Shown: positions 39,861 to 50,959 of the stretch, in pieces
Position numbering within the stretch: the stretch's first letter is position 1
How the letters are laid out: every line of letters begins with the position of its first letter
Assembly: GCA_965240325.2 (NCBI GenBank)
Contig: OZ251228.1
Coordinates: 2,170,001-2,234,000, forward strand
Origin: Rebecca billardiae RCC1528
Taxonomy: Eukaryota > Haptophyta
Length of the DNA: 64,000 nt
Reading direction: 5' to 3'
Made by a program: the position numbers and the translations under genes
The notes under the pieces: generated by a model
Told to the model about the DNA's origin: nothing
Databases searched by the model: none
Seen by the model: the letters and a program-made list of their open reading frames with translations, nothing else

Positions 39861-41484
39861 TTAATCCATGCTCATCATGGCGGTCTCATCATCGTAATTG
39901 CTCAGACCGGGCGACCGCTCGCATGTCGAGTAGTGCACCGCGAACGGGAGCAAGAAGCCGAGGCAGATCGCGTGAATGGAGACAAGCGTAGTAAGCGTGT
40001 ACGTGTACGCGTCGACCAGCGTGCGCTCGCGCCAGAGGACGTGCACCTCGTGCACAAAGCTCGAGACCGTGGTGAACGTGCCGCAGAACCCCAGGCTGAT
40101 CGCGAGCAGCCACTCCTGCAGCATGGCTGGCCGCCCGCCCAGCTTGCCGAGGTCGCCGGCCGGCAGCGCCTTCGACAGCAGCGCGTAGATCAGGATCGAG
40201 ATGACGCTGCCGATCATGTTGGCCAGGTACGTGTACACCGGGAACGAGGGCGTGTTCTTGTTGTTGAACCCGAGCAAGTAGCGCAGCCACGCGCCCAGGG
40301 GCGCGATGATGCAAGCGAGCAGCAGCTCGCGTGCCGACGCTGCGCGAGAGGTGCGGAGCAGGGCGCGCGGGCGCAGCCGCGCCGCGGCACCGCGCCGGCA
40401 GGTGAGCGGGCAGCGACGGGGCGGCGACAGCGCAGCCCAGCCAGCGCCTGGCTGCGCGAGCAGATGGCAGGGCGCCACGCCAGGGGGCGCGGGCGCGCGT
40501 GGCGCGCGCACCTGTGATCGCGTTCGCGTAGCACACGACGTACGCTGCGGAGAGGGTGAGCCACACGCCGAGCGCGAAGAGGAGGCTCATGAATTCGCGC
40601 GCGGTCGAGGTGATGTCCTGCTCGTACAGATACTTCACCGTCGAGCGGCGCTGCGTCAGCGCGGGCGCGCCCAGCGTGACGGGCTGGTACGATTCGTCAG
40701 CGCCCGGCGCCATCGCCTCTGAATCATCCACGTGCAGCGACGAGCCGCCAAACTCGCCGACGGCGGCCAGAGCGTCGGCCTCCGCGGCGAAGTGGGCCTC
40801 GCACACGTCATGGCCGCCGCCGTGGCCCTGCTCGCCTCGCGAGCCGAGCAGTTCCGCCTTGCCTTGCTGCCACTCGCACGAGCGCTTGCAGAGCGATCGG
40901 CAGCACAGGGCGGTGTGCTGACCGACAGCATGCGCGCCGTACGAGAGCGAGAAGCCGACGACGGTACCGAGGAACGCGCTCACGGGGTAGAGGGAGCAGC
41001 CGTCGTCAAAGTCCCACGCCAGCACCACCATCGCGCTCATCCACGCCGAGAAGGTCGTCGAGCAGCCACACAGCCCAGAGGTGAGACCCACGTACAGCGC
41101 GGGCGAGATCGCTTGCAGCTCGTTGTGAAAGGCAGTGAGGAGGCCCATCAGCCAGCAGCCGAGCACGTTGATCACCAGGTCGTGGAAGAGCACGCCGGAC
41201 GGGTCACGCAGATTCTTCGGCATCGTCGTCTGCAGGAAGTCGGAGAAGAAGGAGCCATTGCCCCAGCGCAGCAGCACGCCGATCGACGAGAACGCGGCAA
41301 TCGACGCGAGATTGCACACCTTGCGGCTGTCGACCGAGAGGGTGTAGTACTCGGAGAAGACGGTCGAGGCCATCGAACGCATCGCATGCACCGGCGGCGG
41401 CGGCGAGCCCATCTGCGCCAAGCGACGAGGGCTGGGTAGCGGGGAGGAGGTTGACCCTGCTTGTCTTCGAGTTGCCGCCGCCAT
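39861..41484 (-). CDS. FEX: Fluoride export channel (Fluc/CrcB two-domain FEX)
   Basis: Two exons on the minus strand: 41484-40512 and 40339-39861, intron GT-AG of 172 nt, phase 1, 483 residues. Two CrcB halves are visible. The first has SSIGVLLRWGNGSF, LVINVLGCWLMGLL and GLTSGLCGCSTTFSAWMS; the second has APLGAWLRYLLGFN, YLANMIGSVISILI and SLGFCGTFTTVSSFV. The N of the second helix and the GxxTTxS break that binds the central sodium and the fluoride path are present in both. A hydrophilic linker of about 100 residues separates the halves, as in eukaryotic FEX, where both domains sit in one chain. Role: passive fluoride efflux at the plasma membrane. Head-to-head with the DGAT2-like gene, 235 bp apart. 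Confidence 0.9.
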
Positions 41485-41719
41485 CGTGCTTTGCGAAAGT
41501 CGGCAACGCGTTGCTCCCACGCCCCGATTTGTCCCGGATTCACGTTTGAGGTGCTGCGCAGCCTGATGTTCATCAGGCGCATTGTGACGAGCCTGAAAAT
41601 CCCTGAATCATTGGAATCTTTAATTTAGTCACCATACGAGCTGGGGACTCCAGGAACCGGCCACCCGCCACTCCGGAACTCTTTTCATCATCTGTCACGT
41701 CAGCATCCGTCCCTTCCGG

Positions 41720-42859
41720 ATGGCCAGCGTCGCCGCGCTCGCCTCGACGGTGCTCGTCGCGTACCTGGCGGCAACCCGCCGCTCGCGCGCACAGGCGCAG
41801 GTGGCGGAATGGGGCCCACGTTGGCTCGCCCGTCGTGTCGCCGCTTTGCTCCGGCTGCTCGCACACCTGGGCGGCGTGCGCCTGAAATCGGTGGCCGCGC
41901 CGTACGTGCCACCCAAGTCGGATCAGCCGCAGTACCTCCTCGTGTGGCACCCGCATGGCGCGCTTACCTTCGCCGCGCTCTTCCTGGGCTCAAGCATCGC
42001 CCTCGACCCGGCGGGCCCGGTGAGCTGGTTCACCGCCGTCGCGCCGATCCTCTTCAAGATGCCGCTGCTGCGTGAGGTGCTGCTGCTGCTGAACGCGCGC
42101 GAGGTGGCGGGCTCGACGATGGAGCGGCTCATGCGCGCGGGGCGCACGGTGGGCGTGCAGCCAGGCGGGATCCCCGAGCAGCTGCGCACCGATCACCGGC
42201 GCGAGGTCGCCTACTTCCCGCCCAACCTCAGCTTCTGCCGGCTCGCGCTCGTGCACGGCACCCCGCTCCTGCCGGTGTACATCTTTGGCGAGAACCAGTG
42301 CTACGAGACGAACAGCTCGGCGCAGCGCCTCGCGCGCGCCGTGCACGCGGCGTGCGGCCTGCCCGCCGTCGTGCCCTTCGGCCGGTTTGGCCTGCCCTCG
42401 CTGCTCCCGCGGTCCACGGACGTGCACGTGCGCTTTGGTCGCCCCGTCCCGGTCGGCCCGCCGACGGCCGAGCCGACGGCCGCGCAGGTGCGCGAGCTCT
42501 TCGGGCGGTACGTACACGAGCTGCGCCGCGTCTTCGACGAGAACGCGCGTGACTGCCTGCCGCCCGAGATTGCGGCGCGCGGGCTCGCTGTGCTCCACAG
42601 GCAACGCGACGGCCGCACCGTGCGTGTGGACGTGGACGCAGCGAGCGAGCTCCGCTCCACAGAGGCCGGCACTGATGCTTCCAAGCGAGCCGCACTCGGG
42701 CTGGGCGACACCGAGTCGAGCTCGAGCGAGCCCGAGTCGCCGAGCAGGCCCTCCGTGGATGCACGCCACGCCGCCATGACCTCTGACTCATCCGCCTCGC
42801 TGCTCTCCGAGCGCAGTGCGAACACGGACAAGCGCGACGCGCCTCGCTCGGCGCTTTGA
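41720..42859 (+). CDS. DGAT2: DGAT2-family acyltransferase (diacylglycerol O-acyltransferase type 2)
   Basis: Single exon, 379 residues. After a short N-terminal hydrophobic segment (ALASTVLVAYLA) the DGAT2 motifs appear in order: HPHG at 77-80 (catalytic histidine), VGVQPGGIPEQL at 144-155 (variant of the GGxxE block), RLALVHGTPLLPVYIFGENQCYE at 174-196, and VRFGRPVPV near 235. The C-terminal 100 residues are acidic/Ser-rich and lack the motifs. The family transfers acyl from acyl-CoA to diacylglycerol (triacylglycerol synthesis) in the ER or at lipid droplets. Related members make wax esters or act on monoacylglycerol, so the exact substrate is not certain. Confidence 0.88.
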   Translation: MASVAALASTVLVAYLAATRRSRAQAQVAEWGPRWLARRVAALLRLLAHLGGVRLKSVAAPYVPPKSDQPQYLLVWHPHGALTFAALFLGSSIALDPAGPVSWFTAVAPILFKMPLLREVLLLLNAREVAGSTMERLMRAGRTVGVQPGGIPEQLRTDHRREVAYFPPNLSFCRLALVHGTPLLPVYIFGENQCYETNSSAQRLARAVHAACGLPAVVPFGRFGLPSLLPRSTDVHVRFGRPVPVGPPTAEPTAAQVRELFGRYVHELRRVFDENARDCLPPEIAARGLAVLHRQRDGRTVRVDVDAASELRSTEAGTDASKRAALGLGDTESSSSEPESPSRPSVDARHAAMTSDSSASLLSERSANTDKRDAPRSAL

Positions 42860-44036
42860 CTGAGTGCGCGGCGCATCCGCATGGTGCAGTGCTGCGCCCG
42901 CGCGCTGCAGCAGCATCGTCAAGGCTCCGGCAGGACTTGGCTAGGCGCGCGTGGAGGACGACGCAGTCCGCGTAAGGGCATAACCGTCGCTCTGCATCCC
43001 CAAGATCGGCCCGCGTGCGCTGGCAATCCTTCGATTCAGGCAGCGGCCGGCGTCACAGCTTGATCACTCGGTTGATGACTACGAGTCTCACGATGTTGCG
43101 TTCTGCTGCAATCTGATGATGAACGACGATTCCTATGATGTATACTGTCGTATTGAACCGTAGTTCGTCTCAGCATCACGGCGCATCACCGGGATCATCA
43201 AGGCCATTGTCCTAAGGGCTGCGGCGCAGGTAGTAGGACCGCCGGTTCAGACTTTATTATGAGCCAGTATATGTGGGGTTATTGGCACAATAACTGATTG
43301 TCTAAGAGGACGGTGGGAGCGCAATGCGCCGTATGGTATCAACACCTGCCTGCCAATCGGCCCGAGGCAGGCGGCCGAGCGCAAGTCCGGCTGCCATCTT
43401 GGCCACCCTCTTCTCGTGCCACGAGGGTCTTTCGAGCCTGCTCTGTGCTCGCGCACAACGGCCCAGAACTAGCTAACTCGTTGTGCTGCTCCTGAGCTTT
43501 GAGCGGGTTGGCATGGTGGCTCTGGACAGCCAATTGGTGGCCTGGGTTCTTTCATCTGGCGCCGAGCCGACCGACGCGGCCCTGTGTCTCTCTCGCTCAC
43601 GCAGCGGACGACGCCCTTCGTTTCGGAAGCGCCCACTGTCCTGATGGCTGCAGCTGTTCTGGGCCTGCATCTTTCAGGGCGCCCGCCTCTGCACGATGGT
43701 GCCTCGTGCCTCGCTCTCGTGCGGCTTGGCGGCTCTCGAGCTGCATCTTCCAAGCTTGCCGCGCGCTCGGCCTGAGCGGCTGCCGCTCGCACTTTGTTTC
43801 CGAGGAACAAAAATCCCTTATTCAATGTATAGAGTCTGGTATCTCGCAGCGTGGCTCCGCCCTGCCCGGCGTGTGCCTCGCCTCCTCGCTGCATCTGGAT
43901 GGCGCAGGCGCTTCGAGGACGGCTAGACATATATATATATACGTATATATGACTAATAATGATGACGATATACAGATGCGTGCTGTGGCGCCTCGCGAGT
44001 CGAGCCAGCAGCTACGACTTACGCGCGGTGTTGCTC
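42860..44036. other. Intergenic interval
   Basis: About 1.2 kb, no supported gene. A short (TA)n run lies at 43926-43948. Overlapping frames at 43469-44158 on both strands look random. Confidence 0.6.
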
Positions 44037-44903
44037 TCAGCTCGTCGAGGCTGTCGCCACGCCGCCCTCTGCCTCCGCAGCAGCCGGTGCCTCGCTCGCC
44101 GGCAGGCCGAAGCCCTGCAGCAGCTCCTCCTCCAGCGGGTGCGGGTCGCCCACGATGACCATGCTGTGCAGCGGCGGCCCAAACTCGACCGAAAGGAGCT
44201 CGGCCGCTGTGCCCACAACGATGCGCTGGTCGGCGCAGCCGACGCGCGCGACGCCAATGCACCTCGCCTCGGGCGTGCACACGCCCTCGCCCCGCGCGCG
44301 CTCGATCTCGAGCAGCTGCTCCAGCGCCGTGTTCACGCTCATGAACCGAGGCGGCATGTACACGGGCTTGCCGCGCGCGAGGCTTTCGAGCGTCGGCTCC
44401 TTCACCTTGATGTCGAGGAGGCAGAGCGTGTGCAGGCCGTTGCGCCGGTTGGCGACGATTCGGTCGTAGAACGAGTCAGGCCGCCACTCGTCCGTGAAGA
44501 ACGGGATCGACACCGTCTCGCCGTACCTGTACAGGCTGAGGCCGCAGCAGCCGATCGCGTTCATGATTGAGGCGTTGTAGATGACCTCGACGCCGATGCC
44601 GAGCTTGCGCGCGCGCAGCACGAGGTCCGCGTGGGTGGTCGCGCCGTACGGGTCGCCCACCACGAGTAGCGCCACGCCGCCCTCGCAGCCGCCCTCGAGC
44701 ACGCGGTCGAAGCCCGTCTCGACCATCTCGCGGTCGGCGATCTCGATCGTCACGTTGTAGGCGGCCTCGAGGCGCTCCTTGCCGACGGTGAGGATCGAGG
44801 TGTACGCCTCGAGGTAGACCTTGGCGCACCTCTGCATCGCCTCCACCCCGCGGACGGTGATGTCCTTCTCGTCCGCCAGCCCCAGCCCGATCAAGTACAG
44901 CAT
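44037..44903 (-). CDS. DPH5: Diphthine methyl ester synthase (diphthamide biosynthesis methyltransferase)
   Basis: Single exon, 288 residues from ATG at 44903 (human DPH5 is 285). An ATG at 44996 would add 31 residues not seen in the family, so I treat it as 5' UTR. The tetrapyrrole-methylase fold is clear: MLYLIGLGLADEKDITVRG, YLEAYTSIL, LVVGDPYGATTHADLVLRA (SAM-binding GDP motif), VIYNASIMNAIGCCGLSLYR, GETVSIPFF and GLHTLCLLDIKVKEP. It methylates the modified histidine of elongation factor 2 on the route to diphthamide, in the cytosol. The last 25 residues are a low-complexity Ala/Glu tail. Confidence 0.95.
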   Translation of the reverse strand: MLYLIGLGLADEKDITVRGVEAMQRCAKVYLEAYTSILTVGKERLEAAYNVTIEIADREMVETGFDRVLEGGCEGGVALLVVGDPYGATTHADLVLRARKLGIGVEVIYNASIMNAIGCCGLSLYRYGETVSIPFFTDEWRPDSFYDRIVANRRNGLHTLCLLDIKVKEPTLESLARGKPVYMPPRFMSVNTALEQLLEIERARGEGVCTPEARCIGVARVGCADQRIVVGTAAELLSVEFGPPLHSMVIVGDPHPLEEELLQGFGLPASEAPAAAEAEGGVATASTS

Positions 44904-45290
44904 CGTTGCACGGGCGCGAATCCCACGTCCAGTCAGCGCACGGGCGGACACGGGGCACGCGACCACGATGGCGGCCCAGTCACCCATAGACAGCATAGTA
45001 CCGTTTAGACCGTTGTCGATTGACTGTCGTAGCAGCTCATGTCTATCGAACGCTTCGCAGCTAAGTAGCTACTCTGCTACTGACTAGGACTCGGTCACCA
45101 TCTGCGCCGCCGCGCAAACAGTGAGCCAGCGCCCAGCCGGGCAGCAAGAGAGCGTGTAGTCTGATACATCACGCGAGTTAACAGTAACGGGCCGCCGTCA
45201 CAGACGGCGCCGCGCCCGCGGCGCAGTGAGACTCGCAGACCGCAGCAGTGGTGGGCTGAGCCAACGTGTGGGCGTACGTCGGTCGCCCGC
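44904..45290. other. Intergenic interval
   Basis: About 390 bp between the DPH5 start and the 3' end of the next minus-strand gene. It presumably contains the DPH5 promoter. No motif recognised. Confidence 0.6.
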
Positions 45291-48200
45291 TCAGTCGCGT
45301 GCGCGCGACGACGGCGTGCGAGGCGACTTTGGCGTGCGCGGGGGTGTGCGCACCCCCTGCGAGCGCGCGCCGCCGCCGCCGCTCGCGCTTCCCCCGTCCC
45401 CGCCGGCCTTAGAGCCGAGAAGCTTGGCCATCAGCGGCCCGCTGCCGTGGCCGCGCGTGAGCTGGATCGAGTCCGAGGCGCTGATTGGCTGGGCCTGTGC
45501 GGCGGCGAGCGCGGCGGGAACGGGGCGTGCGTCAGCGCACGCCGCCCGCCTCCACCGCTGCTGCGAGCGCGGCCGCAGCTCCCGGCTGCGCCGGAGGGCG
45601 CGGGCGGCGCGGCGCAAGCGTCCGTTGCAGCGCGCACACACCTTGAACCGAGTGCCGCTGCCGACCGCGCTCGCGAGCGAGTCAGCGCCGCCGTCCGTGC
45701 GCAGGTTCTTGAAGGTGACCACGCCTCCGATGGCGTTCCCAGTGAGCTGATCGCTGAGCACGTTCACAGAGGCCACGTCTCCCTCCAGCTTGAGCCTGCG
45801 CGCACAGCGGCGCAGCGGCGCAGCAGCACAGCGGCACGGATTGAGCGGAGGGCGGCGGGCACGCAGCCGGCGCGGCGAGGGATGTGCGCGCGAGCGGGGA
45901 CGAGCACAGCCGAGCGCGCGGCTCCTCGCCGCGCAGGGCCTCGCCCGCGGCGGGCGCGCGGCGCGCACTTGCGCAGGTGGCTCCCGAGCTGCTTGGCCGT
46001 CGTGTCCGGCGGCAGGCCGGCGAGCAGCACGTCAGCGCGGCCGTGCTGCTCCTGGGCGATGCCGCCGGTGGCGTCGGCGCTGGTCTGGAGCTCGGTGCGC
46101 GTGGGCGCGCTGCCCCCGCCGAGCACCGCGCCCATCTGCATCGAGCCCACCAGCTCCGGGTCGGGCGACGCCGCGCGCGGATGCACCCTGCGCGAGGGCG
46201 TCGCGCCGTCCACGGGCTCCGGCGTGTAGGGCGGTTGCGTGCGGCGCGTGCGCCCCGTGGCGGTGGAGTGGTCGGCGTCGTAGCCGCCGGCGGCGGAGGA
46301 GAGCTCGTCGTCGTCGCGCTGGGTGTACGCGTACGGCGCCTCCGACGCTGCGCGCGCCGACGACCCCGCCGGCGCCGCGCGCGCCTCGGCCGCGTACTCG
46401 TCGACCTCGTCGTCCGCCAGCTGGCCGCGCGCGCCCGCCCCCGGGCTCTTGAAGAAGGCAGGCGCCTGTGCTGAGACGACGGTGGCGCCGGCGCGGCGGC
46501 CGGCGCTGTGCTCGTCGGCGCCGTGGGCGATGTGCGTGCGCAGCCCCTTCGAGGGCGTCGCGCCGTCGCCGTCCGCCACCGCCTCGAGCTGCGCGCGCAC
46601 GCCGCCATACCTGCCGCCGCCTTCGCCCGCCTGCTCAACCGAGCGCTTCATGAATGCGGGCGCGCCGGGCGAGACGATGGCGGAGTGCGCGACGTGGCCC
46701 TTGCGGCCCGAGCCGGCGGCGTCGCCGACGCGGTCGCCGACGAGGGTGCGCACGCCGCCGCCGGCGTCGAACGCGTCGTACCCGTCGCGCTTCCCGTGCC
46801 GCCCCTGCGGCTCGCCCTCGCCCTCCGCCGCGTCCTTCATGAAGCGAGGCGCGCCGGGCGAGGTGGCGAGGTTGTCGCGCGCGCGCCCGTCGTCTGACAC
46901 CACCTTCTTGCGCCCGATCTGCGCGTAGCGGCGCGCGTCGTCGGCGCGGCGGCGCGCGCCCGCCTCGTCGTCCTCGTCGTACGCGTCCTCGTCCACGCCG
47001 CGCCGCATGAACGCCGGCGCCGCGTCCGACGTCTTCGAGATGTGCTGCTCGCGCGGCGGGGGCTGCTTCTGCAACGGGTGTGAGGGCGGCGCGCGGCCAG
47101 CACTCGGCTCGTCCTCCTCGTCCGCGGACGCGCCGGCGCTGAGGCGCGGCGAGCGCGTGGGCTCGGCGCCGCGCTGCATGAACTCGGGCGCGAGCGACGA
47201 CGTCGCCGTGCCGTACCGCTGCTTGCCGTCCCGCCCGAGCGGCCCGGCGCCCTTCCGCGGGATCGCGTCGATCTGCGACTCGTCGCGCCGGCTGCCCGCG
47301 CCCGCGCGCCCGCCCGCGTCGGGCCGCGGCCGCGGCTCCTTGCCAAAGTTCTCGGCGAGGCCCTCGGAGAGGCCGTGCGAGTTGACGATGCCGCGCTTGC
47401 GCAGCGGCGGCTGCTCCGCCTGCTCCGTCTCGAAGTTCACCTTGCCGCGGTGCCCGCGGCGCGCCTCGCGCTTGCCGCCCGACGCCTCGCCGTGCGCGCG
47501 CCCGCCCTCCGCGTCGTCCTCCGCCTCGCCGTGCGCGCGCCCGTTCGGCAGCTCGGGCTCGTCGTGCTCCTTGTTCATGTGCGGCAGCGCGGCCGACGCG
47601 GCGGTCTTGTCCTTGCGCGCGCGCTGCGGCCGCTTCGTCTCGTCCGTGCCCGCGAAGCCGAACTCCGACTGCTCGATGTTGTGCGCGTCGCGGTAGTGGC
47701 GGCGGCCCGAGCCGCGCCGCGCGCGGCCGCCGTCGCCGTCGCCGTCGTCGTCGTCGCCGTCGTCGTTGCCGAAGGGGAAGTCGTCCGAGTCGTACCCGCC
47801 GGGCGAGGTGCGCCCGTCGGGCAGGATGATCTTGTCCGACGGCCGCTTCCCCGAGCGCCCCGCCTCCGCCGCGCGCGCGGCCGCCGCCGCCTCCTCCTCG
47901 GCGCTGAGCGGGCGGAAGAATGCCGGGGCGTCGAGGTTGGCGCCCTCGCGCCCGCTCGGGTCGACGGGCACGCGGCGCGCGCCGGCGGCGGTGGGGTCGG
48001 CGACGCGCTTGGCTTTCGCGCCGTACGACGTGGCCACGTGCGAGAGCGTCGCGTGGTTCGCGCCCGCCGCGGGCGCCGTCTCCGCCTTTTGGCGCGCGCG
48101 CTCGGCCTCGATCTGCTCGCGGAGCGAGCCCGCGTCCGCCCACGCGTCGTCGCGCGCGGTGCGCACGGCGCTGGCCCACGCGGTGCCGCTCGGGTCGTAG

Positions 48201-48472
48201 TCGGCGGCGAGGTCGGCCACCATGCGGCGCGTCGCGTTCGTCGAGCCCTCCAGCGTCGGGTCGTCCGAATCGCGCGCCCACTCTGGAAGCCAGTCCTCGC
48301 CCGGCCGCGGCGGCGCGCTCCGCAGCGCGAGCACCTTGTGGACGGCGTCGCCCTCGGCCGCGGCGTCAGCCAGCCGGCCGCCGCGCTCGGGCTCCAAGCC
48401 GCGGCGCTCGACCTCGCTGAGCGCGTCGTACAGCGCCGAGCCGCGCTCGAAGAAGGGCTTGTCGTCGGCCAT
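45291..48472 (-). CDS. Large disordered protein with repeated APxF(M/F) motifs and C-terminal RRM-like domain
   Basis: Three exons: 48472-45969, 45795-45642, 45494-45291, with GT-AG introns of 173 and 147 nt and matching phases, 953 residues. The first 780 residues are mostly disordered and charged. A short motif recurs six times: APAFF (182-186), APEFM (427-431), APAFM (484-488), APRFM (540-544), APAFM (603-607) and APAFF (669-673), usually after a Ser/Gly-rich patch. Near the end, VLLAGLPPDTTAKQLGSHLRK joins across the first intron to LKLEGDVASVNVL and GVVTFKNL, the shape of an RRM-like fold. The last exon is Ser/Gly/Pro-rich with basic TPPRTPKSPRTP. Not a family I can name. The repeated motif suggests multivalent binding to one partner. 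Confidence 0.75.
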
Positions 48473-48813
48473 CGGGAACGGGGGCTCGCGCGAGTTGCCG
48501 GGCGCGAGTTGCCGAAATCACGCCGGCACCTCCCCTACCGGTGCGGCACGGGCAAGGGCGCACGGGGCGCCTGTGCCCGGAGCGCTTCACAACCCGGGCG
48601 GAGAGTTGCACCGGACTGCGCGCGAAAGATCGACGCCATGCTGGCGGTGAGATCGCCGAATAAGCAGCGGAACGTGCTTTTTAAAAAGTCGGGCGCCGCC
48701 GCCCGCGCGGCTCCTGACCAGCTCCCCAGCCCGAGCGGCGCCGCCGCCGCCGGCAGGTGGCTCAAGAACTGGGCAGGCTGAGCCCGATCGACGCGCGCGC
48801 GAATCGGTACAGT

Positions 48814-49731
48814 ATGGCCACCCGTCTCCCGCTGCGCGCGGCAAGCAGCGTGGCGGCGCTGTCGAGGCTGGAGGTGTCGCGCCAGGCGCTCAAGGCGTGG
48901 GGCGGGAGGGGCACGGTCACGCTCGAGCGCCACGACTCCGTCGCCACGCTGACGCTCGACTGCACCGCGCAGAAGAACGCGCTCACGCCCAAAATGATGT
49001 TCGAGTTTGCGCAGGCGGTCGACGAGCTCGAGCGGGACGATACGCTCGCGGCGTGCATCCTGCGCGGTGCGGGCGCGACGTTCTGCACCGGTGCCTCCTT
49101 CGACATGTTCGCCGGCACCGCCTCCGACCCGGCCGCTCTGCAGGAGCTCGGGAGGCACATGTGCGCCGTGATGCAGGACGCGACGGGCCGGCTCCTGCGG
49201 CTACCAGCGGTCAGCGTCACACTAGTGGAAGGGCATGCGATCGGCGGTGGCGCCGAGCTCGCGACGTGCACCGACTTCCGCGTGTGGGCGCCGGGCGCCG
49301 TGCTGCGCTTCGTGCAGGCGCGCATGGGCCTGGCTCCCGGCTGGGGCGGGGGCGAGCGGCTCGTGCAGCTCGTCGGCCGGCGGCGCGCGCTCGAGCTGCT
49401 CGGTGGCTCTCGGATCCTGCGAGCGGACGAGGCGCTCGAGATCGGGCTCGCCGACCGCATCGCCGCGTCCGACAGCGCCTTCGACGCGGACGACGCCGTG
49501 CGCGCCGCGCTCGAGCCGTACATCCGGCAGCCGTACGTCGACGCGCTCCGAGGCGTGAAGCGCGCCGTCTCGATCTCTGCCGACGGCGTGAAGACGAGCC
49601 AGCCGGGGGAGGCGGACCTGTTCAACACGCTGTGGGGGCGCGAGTCGAACCTGCACGCCGTGCGGCGGGTGCAGCAGATGCAGCAGCGCAGCGACGACAT
49701 ACAGATGATCAAGCTCAAGCGCGGGGGCTGA
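48814..49731 (+). CDS. ECHDC1: ECHDC1-like enoyl-CoA hydratase/isomerase family protein (ethylmalonyl-CoA decarboxylase)
   Basis: Single exon, 305 residues from ATG at 48814 (human ECHDC1 307). The N-terminus (MATRLPLRAASSVAALSRL) looks like a mitochondrial presequence. The crotonase core is clear: LRGAGATFCTGASFDMFAG (first oxyanion-hole segment), VEGHAIGGGAELATCTDFRV (second), then FVQARMGLAPGWGGGERLVQ, which is the GxxPGWGG form typical of ECHDC1 rather than of ordinary hydratases. Family knowledge: it removes ethylmalonyl- or methylmalonyl-CoA side products of acetyl-CoA carboxylase. A general hydratase role cannot be excluded. Head-to-head with the large disordered protein, 341 bp apart. 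Confidence 0.82.
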   Translation: MATRLPLRAASSVAALSRLEVSRQALKAWGGRGTVTLERHDSVATLTLDCTAQKNALTPKMMFEFAQAVDELERDDTLAACILRGAGATFCTGASFDMFAGTASDPAALQELGRHMCAVMQDATGRLLRLPAVSVTLVEGHAIGGGAELATCTDFRVWAPGAVLRFVQARMGLAPGWGGGERLVQLVGRRRALELLGGSRILRADEALEIGLADRIAASDSAFDADDAVRAALEPYIRQPYVDALRGVKRAVSISADGVKTSQPGEADLFNTLWGRESNLHAVRRVQQMQQRSDDIQMIKLKRGG

Positions 49732-50959
49732 GCCGAATGCTCGGCAGGTCTCGTCGCGTGCGCAGTGTGCACCGCCGTCGGCGCCGCGAGCATCGAGGTC
49801 GATGCCAATACAGGTGAGGCGATGAACACATGCGGGCACGCCGACTGGGGATGGTGCGGATGCGTTGCCCGTCGACGCGGTGCTTGCGAGCGCACCTCAG
49901 GGCCACGACCGTGCGGCCAGCGTCTGACGCGCTGAGCTTAGCTGAGCTGTCTTCGGCTGGAACAGCAGCACTCCGCAGCCTGACGACTTCGGCGTGAGTC
50001 GTAACGGCGACCCAGGCTTCGTGGGAGTGTGCCGCCTCAGGCATTGCCAGGCTGCGGACCCTGCAATCTATCATGCAGGCTGCGCCCGCGGGCGGCTATG
50101 GTCTGAAGCCTGCCTCGTTATCACCCGATGAAGGCGGCTCCGAGCTGCCACCAGTTAAGCCCAGCCAGAGCCAGCTCCGCCGGTCCGACCCGCAGGCTAC
50201 GCCCGCTACACCTACTACCTAGCCGTCAGCCCGTCATGTGCAGGGACGCAGGCCCGCGACGGTGATGCCAACGCCAAGTACGCCAACGGCGTAACTCAAC
50301 GGTACTGTAGCTGAGCCTTATTTAAGAATCGGTCACTCCGCGGCGGACACTCGCCCTCGGAGGCCACGGACGACGACTCGCACGAGTCACGAGTGGCTTG
50401 GACTTGGAGCCTCAGCGTCGGACCGGGCGGTGACCGGGCGGACTCACGTCTCACCGGAGTCGTTGGTGAAGCGGATCGGAGCTGGCAGCTGCCAGTCGGC
50501 GCAGGCTTCGCTACGCCTACTGCCACGGTGACGGTCGGCGCTCGCCGCGGCGCTGCTCGTCACGCGGTCGCGGACGACCGCGCCGCCTCACCGCGCCGGC
50601 GTCGGTCCGACGGTCCGTCACTCCGTCAGACTGCAAGGCCGACTCCGGCCTTTAGCTTGACTAAGCGCAGTATAACCATGCGCGCATATACGATACCGCC
50701 GTTGTTAATTTGCCGCGGACTGCTAAGTCAGCCGCGGTGCCTGTGCCGGGCCCGGGCCCGGGCCGGGCTGCGGCTGCGCCATGCGCGCCGGCCCGCCGGG
50801 GCCGCCGGCGCCGTGCGGCCAGTCCAACCAACTCTCGGACCCGCGGATCGGATTCGGACTCATGAGCCGCTAGTTCGCGGGTCAACGGCACTACTATACT
50901 AGCCTAAGCAGGTAGTCGATGTGCTGTCGGATTCTGTGTACGTGTGCCGAGACGTTGTC
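49732..50959. other. Intergenic interval
   Basis: About 1.2 kb between the 3' ends of two convergent genes. No gene or clear repeat seen. A local imperfect palindrome of g and c lies at 50745-50770 (gccgggcccgggcccgggccg). Confidence 0.6.

Noticed and set aside
44904-44996. N-terminal extension of DPH5 from the ATG at 44996
   Set aside because: DPH5 proteins start at MLYLIGLGL. The extra 31 residues are not family-like, although a targeting extension cannot be fully excluded.
48757-48813. Upstream start (GTG) for the ECHDC1-like gene
   Set aside because: Not an ATG, and the ATG at 48814 gives family length with a plausible presequence.
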